64,000 bases of DNA from Flavobacterium sedimenticola (GCF_030053345.1 NZ_JASGBP010000001.1:885650-949649); one strand, 5' to 3'. Positions 42,450 to 52,126 are shown, numbered from the stretch's first letter. Notes: generated by a model from the sequence alone, not told the origin. Translations and numbers: made by a program.

Positions 42450-43757
42450 TTAAAATAAGCTCGTTTGTAACCAAAGTTTTTGAAACGCACCTTTGGTATC
42501 GTACATTTCTGCTTGGCGTTTGATATTGAATTTACGGTCACGCGGATCATTGCCTACGCCCGAGTTGTATAGCCAATTCCCGTAATTGGAATGCACATCG
42601 TAATCGAGTAACATACTCTCGAAATACGCGGCGGCTATGCGCCAATCCTGTTCCCATTCTTTGGCCCAAAAACTGGCTACGTTTTGACGGCCGCGATTGC
42701 TCATCCAACCGGTTTGTTGGAGTTCGATCATGTTGGCGTTTACGAAAGGTTCTTTGGTTTGTCCGTTGACCCATTGTTGGAAAGCTTTCGGGTGAAATTT
42801 CCAGTCGTAATTTTTTCCTAAAATGCCATGTAATTGGAAAATTTTGTTGCCGTGTTTGAGCGAAATGTATTTGAAATAATCGCGCCAAATGAGTTCGAAA
42901 ATCAACCAATAGGTGTCTTCATTGGCTCCGATTTCTTTTTCGTAACGTTTCACTTCCCAATAAATGGTTCTTGCCGAAATACTGCCGTTGGCCAACCAAG
43001 CGGAAAGTTTAGAACTGTAGTCTTTGCCCACTAAACCGTTACGTGTCTTTTTGTACACGGATAGTTTTTGGGTTTTCCAAAAGTATTCTTCAATACGGGA
43101 AAGCGCCTGGTTTTCGCCGCCCTGAAAAGGAAAAGCGGTTTTCGGAGGTGTTTCGAAATCATCGAAACCTAAATCGGTTACTGAGGGAATTACAGTGGTG
43201 TTTTCAATCAAATTCGAGTCGGGAAGCTTGGGTGTTTCCAAACGACTTTTTACGCGTACCGTTTTTTCACATTGTTTGCGGAATTCGGTAAAGACTTCGG
43301 GGATTTTTTTGAATTCGGTGTACGGAATATCCTCGGGATGGAATAAAAACTGGTCGTAGGTTTCCTGCCAAGTGATGTTTTTCAGTTCACTTTTCAACGC
43401 TTTTGTAACTTCTGTTTCTTCCGAAGTCCATTCTCGTTGAAGATAAACAGCTTCAATATAGTAGTCTGCAATCAGTTTCGGAATCACTATTTCCGGTTTT
43501 TCGAAATACACCAACAAACTAATGTTTAACGTCAACAAATTGTTTCGCAATTCCTGAATCGTTTCCATCAGAAATTTAGCCCTGAACTTTTCCGTTTTCT
43601 TAAATCCAAATTGGGTATCGGCAAAATGCCTCGGGTCGAAGCAATACAAGGCAATGACTTGTTCGCTGCTTTTTACGGCTTGGTATAATGAGATTTGGTC
43701 GTTGACCCGCAAATCGTTACGAAACCAAACTAAGCTTGTTTTTTGTTTTTTCTGCAT
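42450..43757 (-). CDS. Cryptochrome DASH / deoxyribodipyrimidine photolyase
   Basis: 435 residues. N-terminal Rossmann-like photolyase domain ([13 protein letters not shown] at about 10-22), then the FAD domain with [44 protein letters not shown] and KQAEMYD. This C-terminal pattern is characteristic of Cry-DASH, which repairs cyclobutane dimers in single-stranded DNA and may act in signalling. It starts 28 bases inside the DUF2256 frame and abuts the Fe-S photolyase downstream, so light-repair functions are co-expressed. Confidence 0.93.
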   Translation of the reverse strand: MQKKQKTSLVWFRNDLRVNDQISLYQAVKSSEQVIALYCFDPRHFADTQFGFKKTEKFRAKFLMETIQELRNNLLTLNISLLVYFEKPEIVIPKLIADYYIEAVYLQREWTSEETEVTKALKSELKNITWQETYDQFLFHPEDIPYTEFKKIPEVFTEFRKQCEKTVRVKSRLETPKLPDSNLIENTTVIPSVTDLGFDDFETPPKTAFPFQGGENQALSRIEEYFWKTQKLSVYKKTRNGLVGKDYSSKLSAWLANGSISARTIYWEVKRYEKEIGANEDTYWLIFELIWRDYFKYISLKHGNKIFQLHGILGKNYDWKFHPKAFQQWVNGQTKEPFVNANMIELQQTGWMSNRGRQNVASFWAKEWEQDWRIAAAYFESMLLDYDVHSNYGNWLYNSGVGNDPRDRKFNIKRQAEMYDTKGAFQKLWLQTSLF

Positions 43758-43873
43758 CGGTCACTACAATAAAGTACATCATTCCAATTTTTCTCCCATT
43801 TTTTGCACCAACTGAATGGCAATCCGCAGCTTTTGCAGATTTTTTCGGGTAAGTTCACTTTTTTATGAGCCAT
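43730..43873 (-). CDS. DUF2256 small zinc-ribbon-like protein
   Basis: 47 residues, [20 protein letters not shown] at the start, then [10 protein letters not shown]. The CxxC and CxxxC pairs match DUF2256, a short family of unknown role often encoded beside photolyase/cryptochrome genes. Its ATG overlaps the flavin reductase stop (11 shared bases), and its last 28 bases overlap the Cry-DASH start, so it is tightly coupled to both. Too short for many gene finders. Confidence 0.88.
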   Translation of the reverse strand: MAHKKVNLPEKICKSCGLPFSWCKKWEKNWNDVLYCSDRCRKNKKQA

Positions 43874-44510
43874 TTTTTAAGATTGATTTCGTTGGGGTGT
43901 TTGGTCGCGCATAGTCAAAGCGATCCACAATTTTAGGCAAACAATAGCCGTCCAATCCGTTGACAGCCACCACATCGGCTTGGTCGAGTTGGAGCCAATA
44001 ATCATAGTGCACCATTTCGTCTCGGAAATGAATTTCTTCAATGGCCGCAATAATGTGAATGGTATTGTTCTCGGCAATGTCGTATTCGTTTACGTAGCGG
44101 CATAACAATTTTACCGGACTCTCTTTGACATACGGTACATCAATCATAGATAAGTATTCTTGTTCCAAACCCACCATGTCAAACTCGGAGATTTCGGCGT
44201 CATAGCCGGCAGAAGTTTGGTGTGCTTGAGCAATCATGTTTTGGGTAATATGGTTGACGGTGAAATAACCGGTCGTTTTGATGTTGTTGTAGGTGTTTCT
44301 GGGAACCACATTCGGGCGAAGAATAAAACCCAACAACGCCGGGTTGCTGCCCAAATGGGTAACACTGGAAAAAACAGCCACATTGGCAATACCATCTTTC
44401 GATTTGGTTCCGATGAGGTTGGCCGATTTGTAGCCGGTGCAACTGTTAATCAAGTTGAGACGATGTATTTTGGAGAGTGAATCCCATTCGGAACGGGTAA
44501 TTTTCTTCAT
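43863..44510 (-). CDS. Flavin reductase family protein
   Basis: 215 residues of the split-barrel FMN-binding fold. [21 protein letters not shown] and TGYFTVNHI are typical flavin-contact segments. Such proteins bind or reduce FMN/FAD. It heads the photolyase operon: a plausible job is to supply reduced flavin to Cry-DASH or the Fe-S photolyase, though this is inference from position. It overlaps DUF2256 by 11 bases. Confidence 0.88.
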   Translation of the reverse strand: MKKITRSEWDSLSKIHRLNLINSCTGYKSANLIGTKSKDGIANVAVFSSVTHLGSNPALLGFILRPNVVPRNTYNNIKTTGYFTVNHITQNMIAQAHQTSAGYDAEISEFDMVGLEQEYLSMIDVPYVKESPVKLLCRYVNEYDIAENNTIHIIAAIEEIHFRDEMVHYDYWLQLDQADVVAVNGLDGYCLPKIVDRFDYARPNTPTKSILKNGS

Positions 44511-44522
44511 GCTTTTTTATTT

Positions 44523-44530
44523 CAAAGATA
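44523..44530 (-). promoter_or_regulatory. -7 element of the photolyase operon
   Basis: Minus-strand TATCTTTG (44530-44523), 13 bases before the ATG at 44510. Confidence 0.55.
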
Positions 44531-44625
44531 GTTTTTGTTTAATTTATATTAAAAATAATTAAACAAATTTTATGATTTCGGACAAATAAATGGGTGTCAG
44601 GCGTTTTACTTCCGCAATATTTGAG

Positions 44626-44633
44626 TAATTTTG
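44626..44633 (+). promoter_or_regulatory. -7 element of kmo
   Basis: TAATTTTG, predicted start near 44639, 17 bases before ATG 44656. Confidence 0.5.
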
Positions 44634-44655
44634 CCTAACTTTTTTAGAAAATTTG

Positions 44656-45996
44656 ATGCAGATTCCTCAAAAAATTGCTGTAGTCGGTTCGGGCTTAGTC
44701 GGAACCTTATTGGCAATTTACCTCAAGCGACAAGGCCATACGGTACATGTGTACGACAGAAGTCCGGATATTCGAACCGTGGAGTTCTCCGGGCGTTCCA
44801 TTAATTTGGTGATGTCCCATCGCGGTTGGAAAGCCATGTCAGATGTTGGTTTGGATGATGAAATCAGAAAAATCGGGATACCGGTAGACAAAAGAGCGAT
44901 TCATTTACAAGACGGGAAACTCAACTATCAGTATTACGGTAAAGACGGCGAAGCGATTTTTTCGTTGTCTCGTGGTGTGCTCAATCGGAGAATGATTGAT
45001 TTGGCTGAAGCGGAAGGTGTTGAGTTTTTCTTCAACCATAAAATCTGGGACGTAACCTTGGCCACCGCAACGCTGCACATCGGAGAATCCGAAAGAGGCG
45101 AGTGGACCGAGTTGCATTATGATAAAGTGTTTGGCGCTGACGGTGCCTTTTCCAGAATTCGCCATCGCATGCAGCGCCAAAGTATGTTTGATTACTCGCA
45201 AGAGTTCATGAAGATCGGGTATAAAGAATTGCACATTCCCGCCAATCCCGACGGCACGCACAAAATAGACCAAAACTCGTTACACATTTGGCCGCGCGGT
45301 AATTTTATGTTGATGGCCTTGGCCAATCTGGACGGTAGCTTTACCTGTACGTTATTTATGCCTTTTGAAGGTGAAAACTCGTTTGAGCAACTCAAAGACG
45401 AAGCCACGTTGGTCGATTTCTTTGCGCATTATTTCCCCGATACCGCTGCCGTAATTCCCGATTTGGTGGAAGACTTTTTTAAAAATCCAACAAGCTATTT
45501 GGTGATGATGAAATGTTTTCCGTGGACATTTGAAGATAAAGTAGCCTTAATCGGTGATGCTTCGCATGCGATTGTGCCTTTTTACGGTCACGGTATGAAT
45601 GCCGGTTTTGAAGACATTACCGTATTGTTTGAAATGATTTCGAAATACGGCGACGACTGGAAAACTATTTTTTCCGAATACGAGCAATCGCGCAAACCCA
45701 ATGCCGATGCCATAGCCGAATTATCGCGCAGAAATTTCATCGAAATGAGCACCAAAACGGCCGATTCCAACTTCCTGTTGCAAAAGAAAATCGAAAAATG
45801 GTTTTCCGACAAACATCCCGATAAATGGATGCCGCTCTACAGTCGCGTGACCTTTAGTTTGCAACCCTATTCCGAAGCCTTGGCGATAGGCGACTTCCAA
45901 AACAAAATCATGGAAGAAGTCATGCAAATGCCGAATATTGAAGAAAAGTGGAATAGTGTTGAAGTCGAGAACAAAATTATTGATTTGTTGAAGTAA
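44656..45996 (+). CDS. kmo: Kynurenine 3-monooxygenase
   Basis: 446 residues. FAD- and NADPH-dependent hydroxylation of kynurenine to 3-hydroxykynurenine. Dinucleotide motif VVGSGLVGTLLA near the N-terminus, DRSPDIR for ribose contact, SGRSINLVMSHRG, and the second FAD motif LIGDASHAIVPFYGHGMNAGFED (about 300-322). The ATG at 44656 is preferred to the adjacent TTG. With kynU in the window it gives two consecutive steps from kynurenine to 3-hydroxyanthranilate. C-terminal helices are present but no clear membrane anchor. Confidence 0.96.
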   Translation: MQIPQKIAVVGSGLVGTLLAIYLKRQGHTVHVYDRSPDIRTVEFSGRSINLVMSHRGWKAMSDVGLDDEIRKIGIPVDKRAIHLQDGKLNYQYYGKDGEAIFSLSRGVLNRRMIDLAEAEGVEFFFNHKIWDVTLATATLHIGESERGEWTELHYDKVFGADGAFSRIRHRMQRQSMFDYSQEFMKIGYKELHIPANPDGTHKIDQNSLHIWPRGNFMLMALANLDGSFTCTLFMPFEGENSFEQLKDEATLVDFFAHYFPDTAAVIPDLVEDFFKNPTSYLVMMKCFPWTFEDKVALIGDASHAIVPFYGHGMNAGFEDITVLFEMISKYGDDWKTIFSEYEQSRKPNADAIAELSRRNFIEMSTKTADSNFLLQKKIEKWFSDKHPDKWMPLYSRVTFSLQPYSEALAIGDFQNKIMEEVMQMPNIEEKWNSVEVENKIIDLLK

Positions 45997-46001
45997 TTTT
46001 T

Positions 46002-46134
46002 AGGAGCTTTATCCGGCTGTGCGCTCTATCTTTTTACTTGTTCTCGATACTTTTGTTTCGCTTCTCGAATGCATCGAGAAACAAAACAAAAACTCGAACT
46101 GACGTAAAAAGGATGCCGCTGCCATCCGGGCTAA
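46002..46134 (+). repeat. Dispersed palindromic element, copy F (CCGG subtype)
   Basis: AGGAGC, ATCCGGCTGTGCGC, a long branched hairpin region including TCTCGAT / ATCGAGA, AAAAAGGATGCCGCT and ATCCGGGCTA. It has CCGGC/CCGGGC in place of CCCGC/GGGGC, as copy G does. Fills the whole gap between convergent kmo and the cupin gene. Confidence 0.75.
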
Positions 46135-46135
46135 G

Positions 46136-46501
46136 CTATTCAGCTTCCCGATGCACTTTTGTAAAATCGAATGCCGGTTGGCAAATGGCAATGTATTCAC
46201 ACGGTTCATCAAACGGATTGGAATATTGTACCCGCGTATTTTTTTCAATTTTAATCGATTGGCCGGCTTCTAAAATTACCGTTTCGCCTTCAATAATAAA
46301 CTGCTTTTTCCCCGATATGATATAGGTGTATTCGTCAAACTCGGGCGTTTGAAACGGTTCCCTCCATTTAGGCGGCGCTATCATGTGCGCTATGGAAATG
46401 TTTGGATTGTTGGTAGTGGCGTTACCGTGGTGTTCTTCGATAAGTTTGCCATCAGTGGTTGGCACCACAAAAGGCGTTTTTTGAATAAAGTACTTTTTCA
46501 T
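46136..46501 (-). CDS. Cupin domain protein
   Basis: 121 residues with a single cupin barrel: TPEFDEYTYIISGKKQFIIEGE (motif 1, variant lacking the usual paired His) and GQSIKIEKNTRVQYSNPFDEPCEYIAIC (motif 2). An HHG at about 24-26 is outside the barrel. The non-standard metal site makes a binding rather than catalytic role possible. Ten bases upstream lies the lipoprotein gene; probably one operon with it. Confidence 0.82.
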   Translation of the reverse strand: MKKYFIQKTPFVVPTTDGKLIEEHHGNATTNNPNISIAHMIAPPKWREPFQTPEFDEYTYIISGKKQFIIEGETVILEAGQSIKIEKNTRVQYSNPFDEPCEYIAICQPAFDFTKVHREAE

Positions 46502-46511
46502 GTCCTAAAAA

Positions 46512-46961
46512 TTAATCCCAAGTATATTTCCAACTGCCGTCACTTTGCTTTTTCCAAACCGTGTGGAAAACACCTTTGAATTCGCGTTCTTTTCCTTGGT
46601 AATCTTTGATAGACCACACATACGTACCATAGGTATAGCCCATGCTGCCGTCTTGGGAGACATCTACAAAATCAGGCGTCCAAGTCACTTTAGCCGATTG
46701 GTATTTTTGATCGCTGTAATACAGTTTGATGTTTTCTTTGCCGATAATCAGCGTGTCGTTTTCCCGTTTGATGACCGCATTGCTGTCGGCAAAAGTATAA
46801 AACGCTTCAGGGATGCCTTTGGTTTGTGCCATTACTTTAAAGTCTTCCTCGGCTTTTAAAACTTCTTTTTTGACGGGTTCCAAGTCGAGTTGGGTTACCG
46901 CTTCTTTTTTAGTACAGCCCAAAAAGGCAATAGTAAGGAGTGCTACGATTATTTTTTTCAT
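46512..46961 (-). CDS. NTF2-like (DUF4440/SnoaL-type) lipoprotein
   Basis: 149 residues. Lipoprotein signal ending FLGCTKKEA (Cys near residue 16). The body fits the alpha+beta barrel of small NTF2-like proteins: EDFKVMAQTKGIPEAFYTFADSNAVIK, then GYTYGTYVWSIKD and FHTVWKKQSDGSWKYTWD, the last typical of the SnoaL-like superfamily. No function can be assigned; it sits at the cell envelope. Confidence 0.8.
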   Translation of the reverse strand: MKKIIVALLTIAFLGCTKKEAVTQLDLEPVKKEVLKAEEDFKVMAQTKGIPEAFYTFADSNAVIKRENDTLIIGKENIKLYYSDQKYQSAKVTWTPDFVDVSQDGSMGYTYGTYVWSIKDYQGKEREFKGVFHTVWKKQSDGSWKYTWD

Positions 46962-46968
46962 AATTCGA

Positions 46969-47337
46969 TTACTTTTTAAAGATAAAATATACGGCTAAAA
47001 TCAAGAATACAAAACCCACTGCATGATTCCAACGAAAGGTTTCGTTTTTAAAAAACAGCATGGAGAAAATCACAAAAATGACTAAGGTAATTACTTCTTG
47101 TATGACTTTTAACTGCATCAGTGAAAACGGTCCACCATTGCCTTGAAAACCAATTTTGTTGGCCGGAACCTGAAAGCAATATTCAAACAAAGCCAAACCC
47201 CAACTGATTAAAATAATGGTAATCAATCCGGCATTTTCAAACCATTTGAGTTCTTTAAATTTCAGATGTCCGTACCAGGCCAACGTCATGAAAACATTGG
47301 ATAGCACTAATAAAGTTATGGTTAAAAACGACTTCAT
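46969..47337 (-). CDS. DMT/DUF486 family membrane protein
   Basis: 122 residues, four predicted membrane helices (about 5-22, 34-52, 76-96, 102-120). NVFMTLAWYGHLKF and SWGLALFEYCFQVPANKIG are conserved in the DUF486 family, a small drug/metabolite-transporter-like group. Its ATG overlaps the HerA stop (TAATG at 47339-47335), so it is the downstream partner of that gene. Substrate unknown. Confidence 0.88.
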   Translation of the reverse strand: MKSFLTITLLVLSNVFMTLAWYGHLKFKELKWFENAGLITIILISWGLALFEYCFQVPANKIGFQGNGGPFSLMQLKVIQEVITLVIFVIFSMLFFKNETFRWNHAVGFVFLILAVYFIFKK

Positions 47338-48854
47338 TATTTTCGGAACAATTTATTTAGAATGCCAAATACACCCCGAATAAAAGTAGCACTGGTCACT
47401 ACTTTAGTCACCGATTTTCCGATGACTTCCGCGGTGCTCGGTTCGTTGGGTTTACGCTGTTCCTGTTGGGCTTCAACTTCGGCTTCGGCTTGTTGGTTAA
47501 CGGCTTCAATTTTTTGCGTCAGCATTTCGTAAGCACTCTCTCGGTCGATTTCTTCAGCGTATTTTTTAACCAATTTTGATTTGGCGTTGATTTCCGCAAT
47601 TTCAGCTTCGGTTAAAACATCCATGCGACTCATGGGAGCGCGCATCATGGTAGCCGCTAGCGGAGTAGGAATTCCTTTTTCGTTCAGTGCTGTGACAAAG
47701 GCTTCTCCGATACCTAAAGAGGTGAGTACTTCATCTATTTTATAATAATCGGATACCGGATAATTTTCGGCGGTTTGTTTGATGGCTTGGCGGTCTTTGG
47801 CGGTAAAGGCTCTCAACGCGTGCTGAATTTTTAAACCCAATTGCGCTAAAACACTCGCCGGAACATCCATAGGGTTTTGGGTGATAAAATACACACCGAT
47901 GCCTTTGGAGCGAATGAGTTTGATGATGGTTTCAATTTGATCCAAAAGCGCTTTGCTGGCTTCATTAAAAATCAGATGCGCTTCATCAATAAAAATGACC
48001 AACTCGGGTTGTTCCACATCGCCTTTCTCGGGCATTTGCTGGTAAATTTCGGCTAACAAGCTCAGCATAAAGGTAGAAAAGAGTTTGGGTTTGTCCTGAA
48101 TGTCGGTCAATCGCAGAATGTTTACGTAGCCTTTCCCGTTTTCGTCAATGCGCATCAAATCGTCAATGTCAAATGATTTTTCGCCGAAGAAAATATCGCC
48201 GCCTTGTTGTTCCAATTCGATGATTTTACGCAAAATAATTCCGGTAGTCGCCGTCGAAATTTTACCGTAATGTTCTTCAATTTCGGCTTTGCCTTCCTCG
48301 GAAATGTAGTTAATGACTTTTTTGATGTCTTTCAAATCCAACAAAGGCATTTGATTGTCGTCGCAATATTTAAAAATTACCGCCATCACACCGGCTTGGG
48401 TGTCATTAAGGTCCAGAATTCGGGAGAATAGCACCGGTCCGAATTCCGACACGGTAGCCCGTAATCGCACACCGTTTTGTTCCGATAACGACATCAATTC
48501 TACCGGAAACCCTTCGGTTTTGTAGGGAATATTGATTTTGGCGTGACGTTCTGTGATAAAAGGTTTTTCTTCGCCTGCCTTGGCAATGCCGGAAAAATCA
48601 CCTTTGATATCCATCATTAAAACGGGTATTCCGAAAGAAGATAACTGTTCGGATAGGACCTGTATGGTTTTGGTTTTTCCGGTACCGGTAGCGCCGGCAA
48701 TTAATCCGTGACGATTTAAGGTTTTTAATGGGACTTTGACAAAAGTATCCGGCAATGCATCACCATTTAAAATAGCGCCGCCCAGAATAATGCTGTCTCC
48801 ATTAGTGCTGTAACCTTCGTTGATGTAATTTGAAAACTGGATAGTGGCAGACAT
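47337..48854 (-). CDS. HerA-like / DUF853 ATPase
   Basis: 505 residues from MSATIQFSNYINEG. Walker A GATGTGKT (54-61), Walker B LVIFIDEAHLIF and FITQNPMDVPASVLAQLGLKIQHALRAF, both typical of the DUF853 group of HerA/FtsK-like ATPases. A Gln/Glu-rich stretch near the C-terminus precedes a basic tail. HerA proteins pump or translocate DNA; bacterial DUF853 proteins are little studied. No NurA-like nuclease is adjacent, so this is not an obvious HerA-NurA or defence pair. An extended start at 48914 is possible but is less well supported. Confidence 0.85.
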   Translation of the reverse strand: MSATIQFSNYINEGYSTNGDSIILGGAILNGDALPDTFVKVPLKTLNRHGLIAGATGTGKTKTIQVLSEQLSSFGIPVLMMDIKGDFSGIAKAGEEKPFITERHAKINIPYKTEGFPVELMSLSEQNGVRLRATVSEFGPVLFSRILDLNDTQAGVMAVIFKYCDDNQMPLLDLKDIKKVINYISEEGKAEIEEHYGKISTATTGIILRKIIELEQQGGDIFFGEKSFDIDDLMRIDENGKGYVNILRLTDIQDKPKLFSTFMLSLLAEIYQQMPEKGDVEQPELVIFIDEAHLIFNEASKALLDQIETIIKLIRSKGIGVYFITQNPMDVPASVLAQLGLKIQHALRAFTAKDRQAIKQTAENYPVSDYYKIDEVLTSLGIGEAFVTALNEKGIPTPLAATMMRAPMSRMDVLTEAEIAEINAKSKLVKKYAEEIDRESAYEMLTQKIEAVNQQAEAEVEAQQEQRKPNEPSTAEVIGKSVTKVVTSATFIRGVFGILNKLFRK

Positions 48855-49236
48855 TGAAAAACAATTTAATATTATAAAGGTAACGCAAAATAATGCAAAA
48901 TGAAAAATTATCAAAAAGTTAATTGTTTTCGTTTTCTGTAAAAAATCAGGTAATTTTAAAATTCACAAAAACTTAACCTTAGAAATACATTTTCAATACT
49001 TTTCACGTTATAGTTGTAATGTGGATTTAATTCTCGAAAAAACACCTATATTTTTGGATAATATTTAAGGAATGTTTTAAATGTTGCTCAAACCCTTGAG
49101 AAATCGAGAGAAAACAAGTGTTATTAAAATTAAAAAAAGTTTTTTTATTTCGAGTAAAAAATTAAATTTGCTCCTATTCAAGTTTATTAACAACTAAAAC
49201 TTATAATTTATTTAAAACAATTAAAATTTAAAAAAA
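48855..49236. other. AT-rich divergent intergenic region
   Basis: 382 bases between the HerA-like gene and exbB. No coding frame of note. Two candidate -7 boxes for the exb operon are visible, TATTTTTG (49049-49056) and TAAATTTG (49163-49170). No structured RNA recognised. Confidence 0.6.
49163..49170 (+). promoter_or_regulatory. Candidate -7 element of the exbB operon
   Basis: TAAATTTG, 66 bases before the exbB ATG. TATTTTTG at 49049 is an alternative. Confidence 0.45.
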
Positions 49237-50058
49237 ATGGCAAACGTTAAAAAAGAAAGTGGTTCAAACGGAGGAAATGTGTTCTCTGGAATTGTGATTG
49301 TAGCATGTATTTTGATCGGATGGTTAGTGTGGTATTTCATAATGGGAGATGGTTCAAACTTTGAAGGAGGAGATAATACAGGGCATCCACTGCCAGGAAA
49401 CTATTTAGCAATGGTTTACAAAGGTGGTGCTATCGTTCCTGTGTTGATGGGGTTATTGTTGATGGTTGTGGTGTTCTCTATTGAGCGTTTCTTTGTGATT
49501 TCTAAAGCAGCCGGAAAAGCTAATTTGGATACATTCATGAGAAATGTACAAACCAGCATCAAAGGCGGTAACATCGAGGATGCGATCAGTGCTTGTGACA
49601 AACAACAAGGTTCCGTAGCGAATGCCATCAAAGCCGCTTTGGTAAAATACCAAGAAGTAAAAAAAGAAGGATTTACCAGTGAAGAAGCTTCTGAAACACT
49701 TCACAAAGAAATTGAAGAAGCTACTTCCTTAGAAATGCCGATGTTAGAGAAAAATTTAACAATCCTTTCCACTTTAGTAGCGTTAGGAACTTTGGCAGGA
49801 TTATTAGGAACAGTAACCGGTATGATTAAAGCGTTCGGTGCTTTGGCAACGGCTGGAACTCCGGATCAAGCAGCTTTGGCCAACGGTATTTCTGAAGCGT
49901 TGATTAACACCGCTACCGGAATTTCCACTTCAGCTTTAGCTATCGTAACCTATAACTTCTTTACCTCTAAAATTGATACGTTGACTTACTCGATTGATGA
50001 AGCAGGTTCAACCATTGTGAACACTTACAGAAAATTCAGAGGAAGTTTAAAATCATAA
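49237..50058 (+). CDS. exbB: ExbB/TolQ/MotA proton channel protein
   Basis: 273 residues. Inner-membrane channel subunit that couples proton flow to TonB. A first helix at about 15-36, a second at about 65-85, and two helices in the MotA/TolQ/ExbB domain (about 160-190 and 205-235) including TLVALGTLAGLLGTVTGMIKAF, the conserved pore segment. ISEALINTATGISTSALAIVTYNFF follows. First gene of a seven-gene set. Confidence 0.95.
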   Translation: MANVKKESGSNGGNVFSGIVIVACILIGWLVWYFIMGDGSNFEGGDNTGHPLPGNYLAMVYKGGAIVPVLMGLLLMVVVFSIERFFVISKAAGKANLDTFMRNVQTSIKGGNIEDAISACDKQQGSVANAIKAALVKYQEVKKEGFTSEEASETLHKEIEEATSLEMPMLEKNLTILSTLVALGTLAGLLGTVTGMIKAFGALATAGTPDQAALANGISEALINTATGISTSALAIVTYNFFTSKIDTLTYSIDEAGSTIVNTYRKFRGSLKS

Positions 50059-50094
50059 TTAGTTCATATTCTAATTATCTAAAACAATAGAATA

Positions 50095-50727
50095 ATGGCT
50101 AAAATAAAAATGTCAAAAAAGTCAACTTCCATCGACATGACGGCGATGTGTGACGTGGCTTTCTTATTATTGACGTTCTTCATCCTGACGGCTACGGCAA
50201 AAGTGCCGGAACCGTTACCGGTAGACACACCGAACTCAACAGTGCAAACTAAATTGCCTGAAACCGGTTTGGTGATGATTACCGTTGGGAAAAGTGACGG
50301 CAAAGATCAGGTGTTTTTCGGAATGAAAGACAGAGCTGTTCGATCCGGTGCTTTGGACTATATGGCTCAAAAGTATAAAGTTCAATTTACCGATCAACAA
50401 AAAGCTCAGTTTGCATTGGTTGAAGAGTTTGGGGTGCCTATGGGAGCATTGCCGGCATTGTTGGACTTGAAAGGTGCCGACAGAGCCAAAAAAGGTGTGC
50501 AATCGGGTATACCATTGGATTCTCTCGATAACCAGTTGCAAGATTGGATTCAATACGCCAGAAAAGCAAATATCGACAACGGGGGAACCAAAGAGTTGGA
50601 GTTTGCTATCAAAGGTGATGCTAAAGAATTATATCCACAGATTAAAAAAGTTATGGATATATTACAGGACCAAAAAATCAATAACTTTAATTTGGTTACC
50701 GGTTTAAGAGGTAAAGATTATCAATAA
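50095..50727 (+). CDS. exbD: ExbD/TolR biopolymer transport protein 1
   Basis: 210 residues. Single N-terminal membrane helix (about 15-38) with the protonatable Asp in SIDMTAMCDVAFLLLTFF, then a periplasmic domain ending in VMDILQDQKINNFNLVTGL. Longer than classic ExbD (about 140) through an insertion around residues 70-165. Second of two adjacent exbD genes, as is common in Bacteroidetes. Confidence 0.93.
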   Translation: MAKIKMSKKSTSIDMTAMCDVAFLLLTFFILTATAKVPEPLPVDTPNSTVQTKLPETGLVMITVGKSDGKDQVFFGMKDRAVRSGALDYMAQKYKVQFTDQQKAQFALVEEFGVPMGALPALLDLKGADRAKKGVQSGIPLDSLDNQLQDWIQYARKANIDNGGTKELEFAIKGDAKELYPQIKKVMDILQDQKINNFNLVTGLRGKDYQ

Positions 50728-50742
50728 TAAAAACGATTAGAA

Positions 50743-51306
50743 ATGGCTGAATTAAATACCGATGACGGTGGAGGCAAGAAAGGTGGCGGCAAAGTTAGAA
50801 GTAAGAAGTCCAATGCAAAAGTGGACCTTACGGCTATGGTGGACCTGGCGTTCTTATTGATTACCTTCTTTATGTTAACGACTTCTTTGTCTAAACCGCA
50901 GTCTATGGACTTGGGGTTGCCCGATAAAGATGATGATCCTACCAAGAATAAAGAGGTGAAAACTGACCAAAGAAGAACCATGACTATAATCTTAGGGAAA
51001 GACAATAAGATTAAATGGTTTCATGGGCTTCAGAACGAGCCTGAACCGGGCGGATCACCGACCAATGCGGTTTACGGCAAAAACGGAATCCGTAAAGAGA
51101 TTCTAAAACGAGTAGCTTCTGTACCACAAGTTACCGGAGATCCTAAAAAAGGGTTAATTGTGATTATTAAGCCTACCCAAAAATCTAATTATCGTAACTT
51201 AGTGGATATATTAGATGAGATGGCAATTTGCAATGTACCAACGTATGCTATCGTTAATGACTTTTCTGATGATGAAAAGAAATTAGCTGAAGAGATGAAC
51301 AAGTAA
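50743..51306 (+). CDS. exbD: ExbD/TolR biopolymer transport protein 2
   Basis: 187 residues. A basic Gly/Lys N-terminus (GGGKKGGGKVRSKKS), then the membrane helix with DLTAMVDLAFLLITFFML, whose Asp is the expected proton carrier. Periplasmic part ends YRNLVDILDEMAICNVPTYAIVND. 15 bases after exbD1. Two different ExbD chains may form a mixed dimer in the ExbB pore. Confidence 0.93.
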   Translation: MAELNTDDGGGKKGGGKVRSKKSNAKVDLTAMVDLAFLLITFFMLTTSLSKPQSMDLGLPDKDDDPTKNKEVKTDQRRTMTIILGKDNKIKWFHGLQNEPEPGGSPTNAVYGKNGIRKEILKRVASVPQVTGDPKKGLIVIIKPTQKSNYRNLVDILDEMAICNVPTYAIVNDFSDDEKKLAEEMNK

Positions 51307-51337
51307 GGCTGAGGCACTGCTATAAAACATTAAGAAA

Positions 51338-52126
51338 ATGAAATTAGACTTATTTACAAGACAATGGATTGACATTGTGTTTGAAGGGCGAAACAAAGCC
51401 TACGGAGCTTACGAGCTGCGTCAGGAGAACCCTAAGGTTACGATGCGTTCTTTGCTTATCGGAGCATTAATTTTCTCTTTCGCTGTGGCTTCACCGTTAA
51501 TCATCAGTTTGATTCCGGAAGGAAATGATGATGAGGCTAATATGGATAAGAAAATTGTAACCGTAAAGTTGCCTCCGAAAGAAGAGCAACCCAAAGACCT
51601 TCCGCCACCGCCACCGCCACCGCCAAAAGTGGATCAGGTGAAATTCGTTAAACCGGTGGTTGCTAAAACGGAGGAAGTAACGGAAGAGCCACCAAAGATT
51701 GAAGAAATCAAAGATAAAAAATTGGGAGATGAAACCATTAAAGGAGATCCTGATGCGCCTTTGACTATTGAGCCTGTGGGCAATGGACCAAGCGTAGTAG
51801 AAGAAGATAACAACATCTACAACACCGCCGGTATCGAGGTGAAGCCTGATTTCCCTGGAGGTTTGGAAAAATTCTACAAGTTTGTGGGTAAAAATTTCCA
51901 AGTTCCGGAAGAGGAAGGGTTAAAAGGGAAAATCTTTGTGACTTTCGTAGTAGAAAAAGATGGTTCTTTAACAGATATCAAGGTAATCAGAGATATTGGT
52001 TATGGTACCGGAAAAGAAGCGATCAGAGTATTAAAATCATGTCCGAAATGGAATCCCGGTGAGCAAAACGGAAAAAAAGTGAGAGTATTGTACTCACTTC
52101 CTATTTCTATCCAATCAGCGGAATAA
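51338..52126 (+). CDS. tonB: Energy transducer TonB
   Basis: 262 residues. Cytoplasmic start with RQWIDIVFEGRNKAYGAYELR, one helix (about 31-52), a Pro-rich periplasmic linker (about 70-90, with eight consecutive Pro) and the TonB C-terminal domain (about 165-260, YNTAGIEVKPDFPGG to YSLPISIQ). It spans the periplasm to energise outer-membrane receptors such as that at 3.8 kb. The stop overlaps the next ATG (TAATG at 52124-52128). Confidence 0.96.
   Translation: MKLDLFTRQWIDIVFEGRNKAYGAYELRQENPKVTMRSLLIGALIFSFAVASPLIISLIPEGNDDEANMDKKIVTVKLPPKEEQPKDLPPPPPPPPKVDQVKFVKPVVAKTEEVTEEPPKIEEIKDKKLGDETIKGDPDAPLTIEPVGNGPSVVEEDNNIYNTAGIEVKPDFPGGLEKFYKFVGKNFQVPEEEGLKGKIFVTFVVEKDGSLTDIKVIRDIGYGTGKEAIRVLKSCPKWNPGEQNGKKVRVLYSLPISIQSAE

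Noticed and set aside
47337..48854. HerA-like ATPase as part of a defence island
   Set aside because: No nuclease, SIR2 or other defence gene is adjacent; neighbours are housekeeping-type genes.
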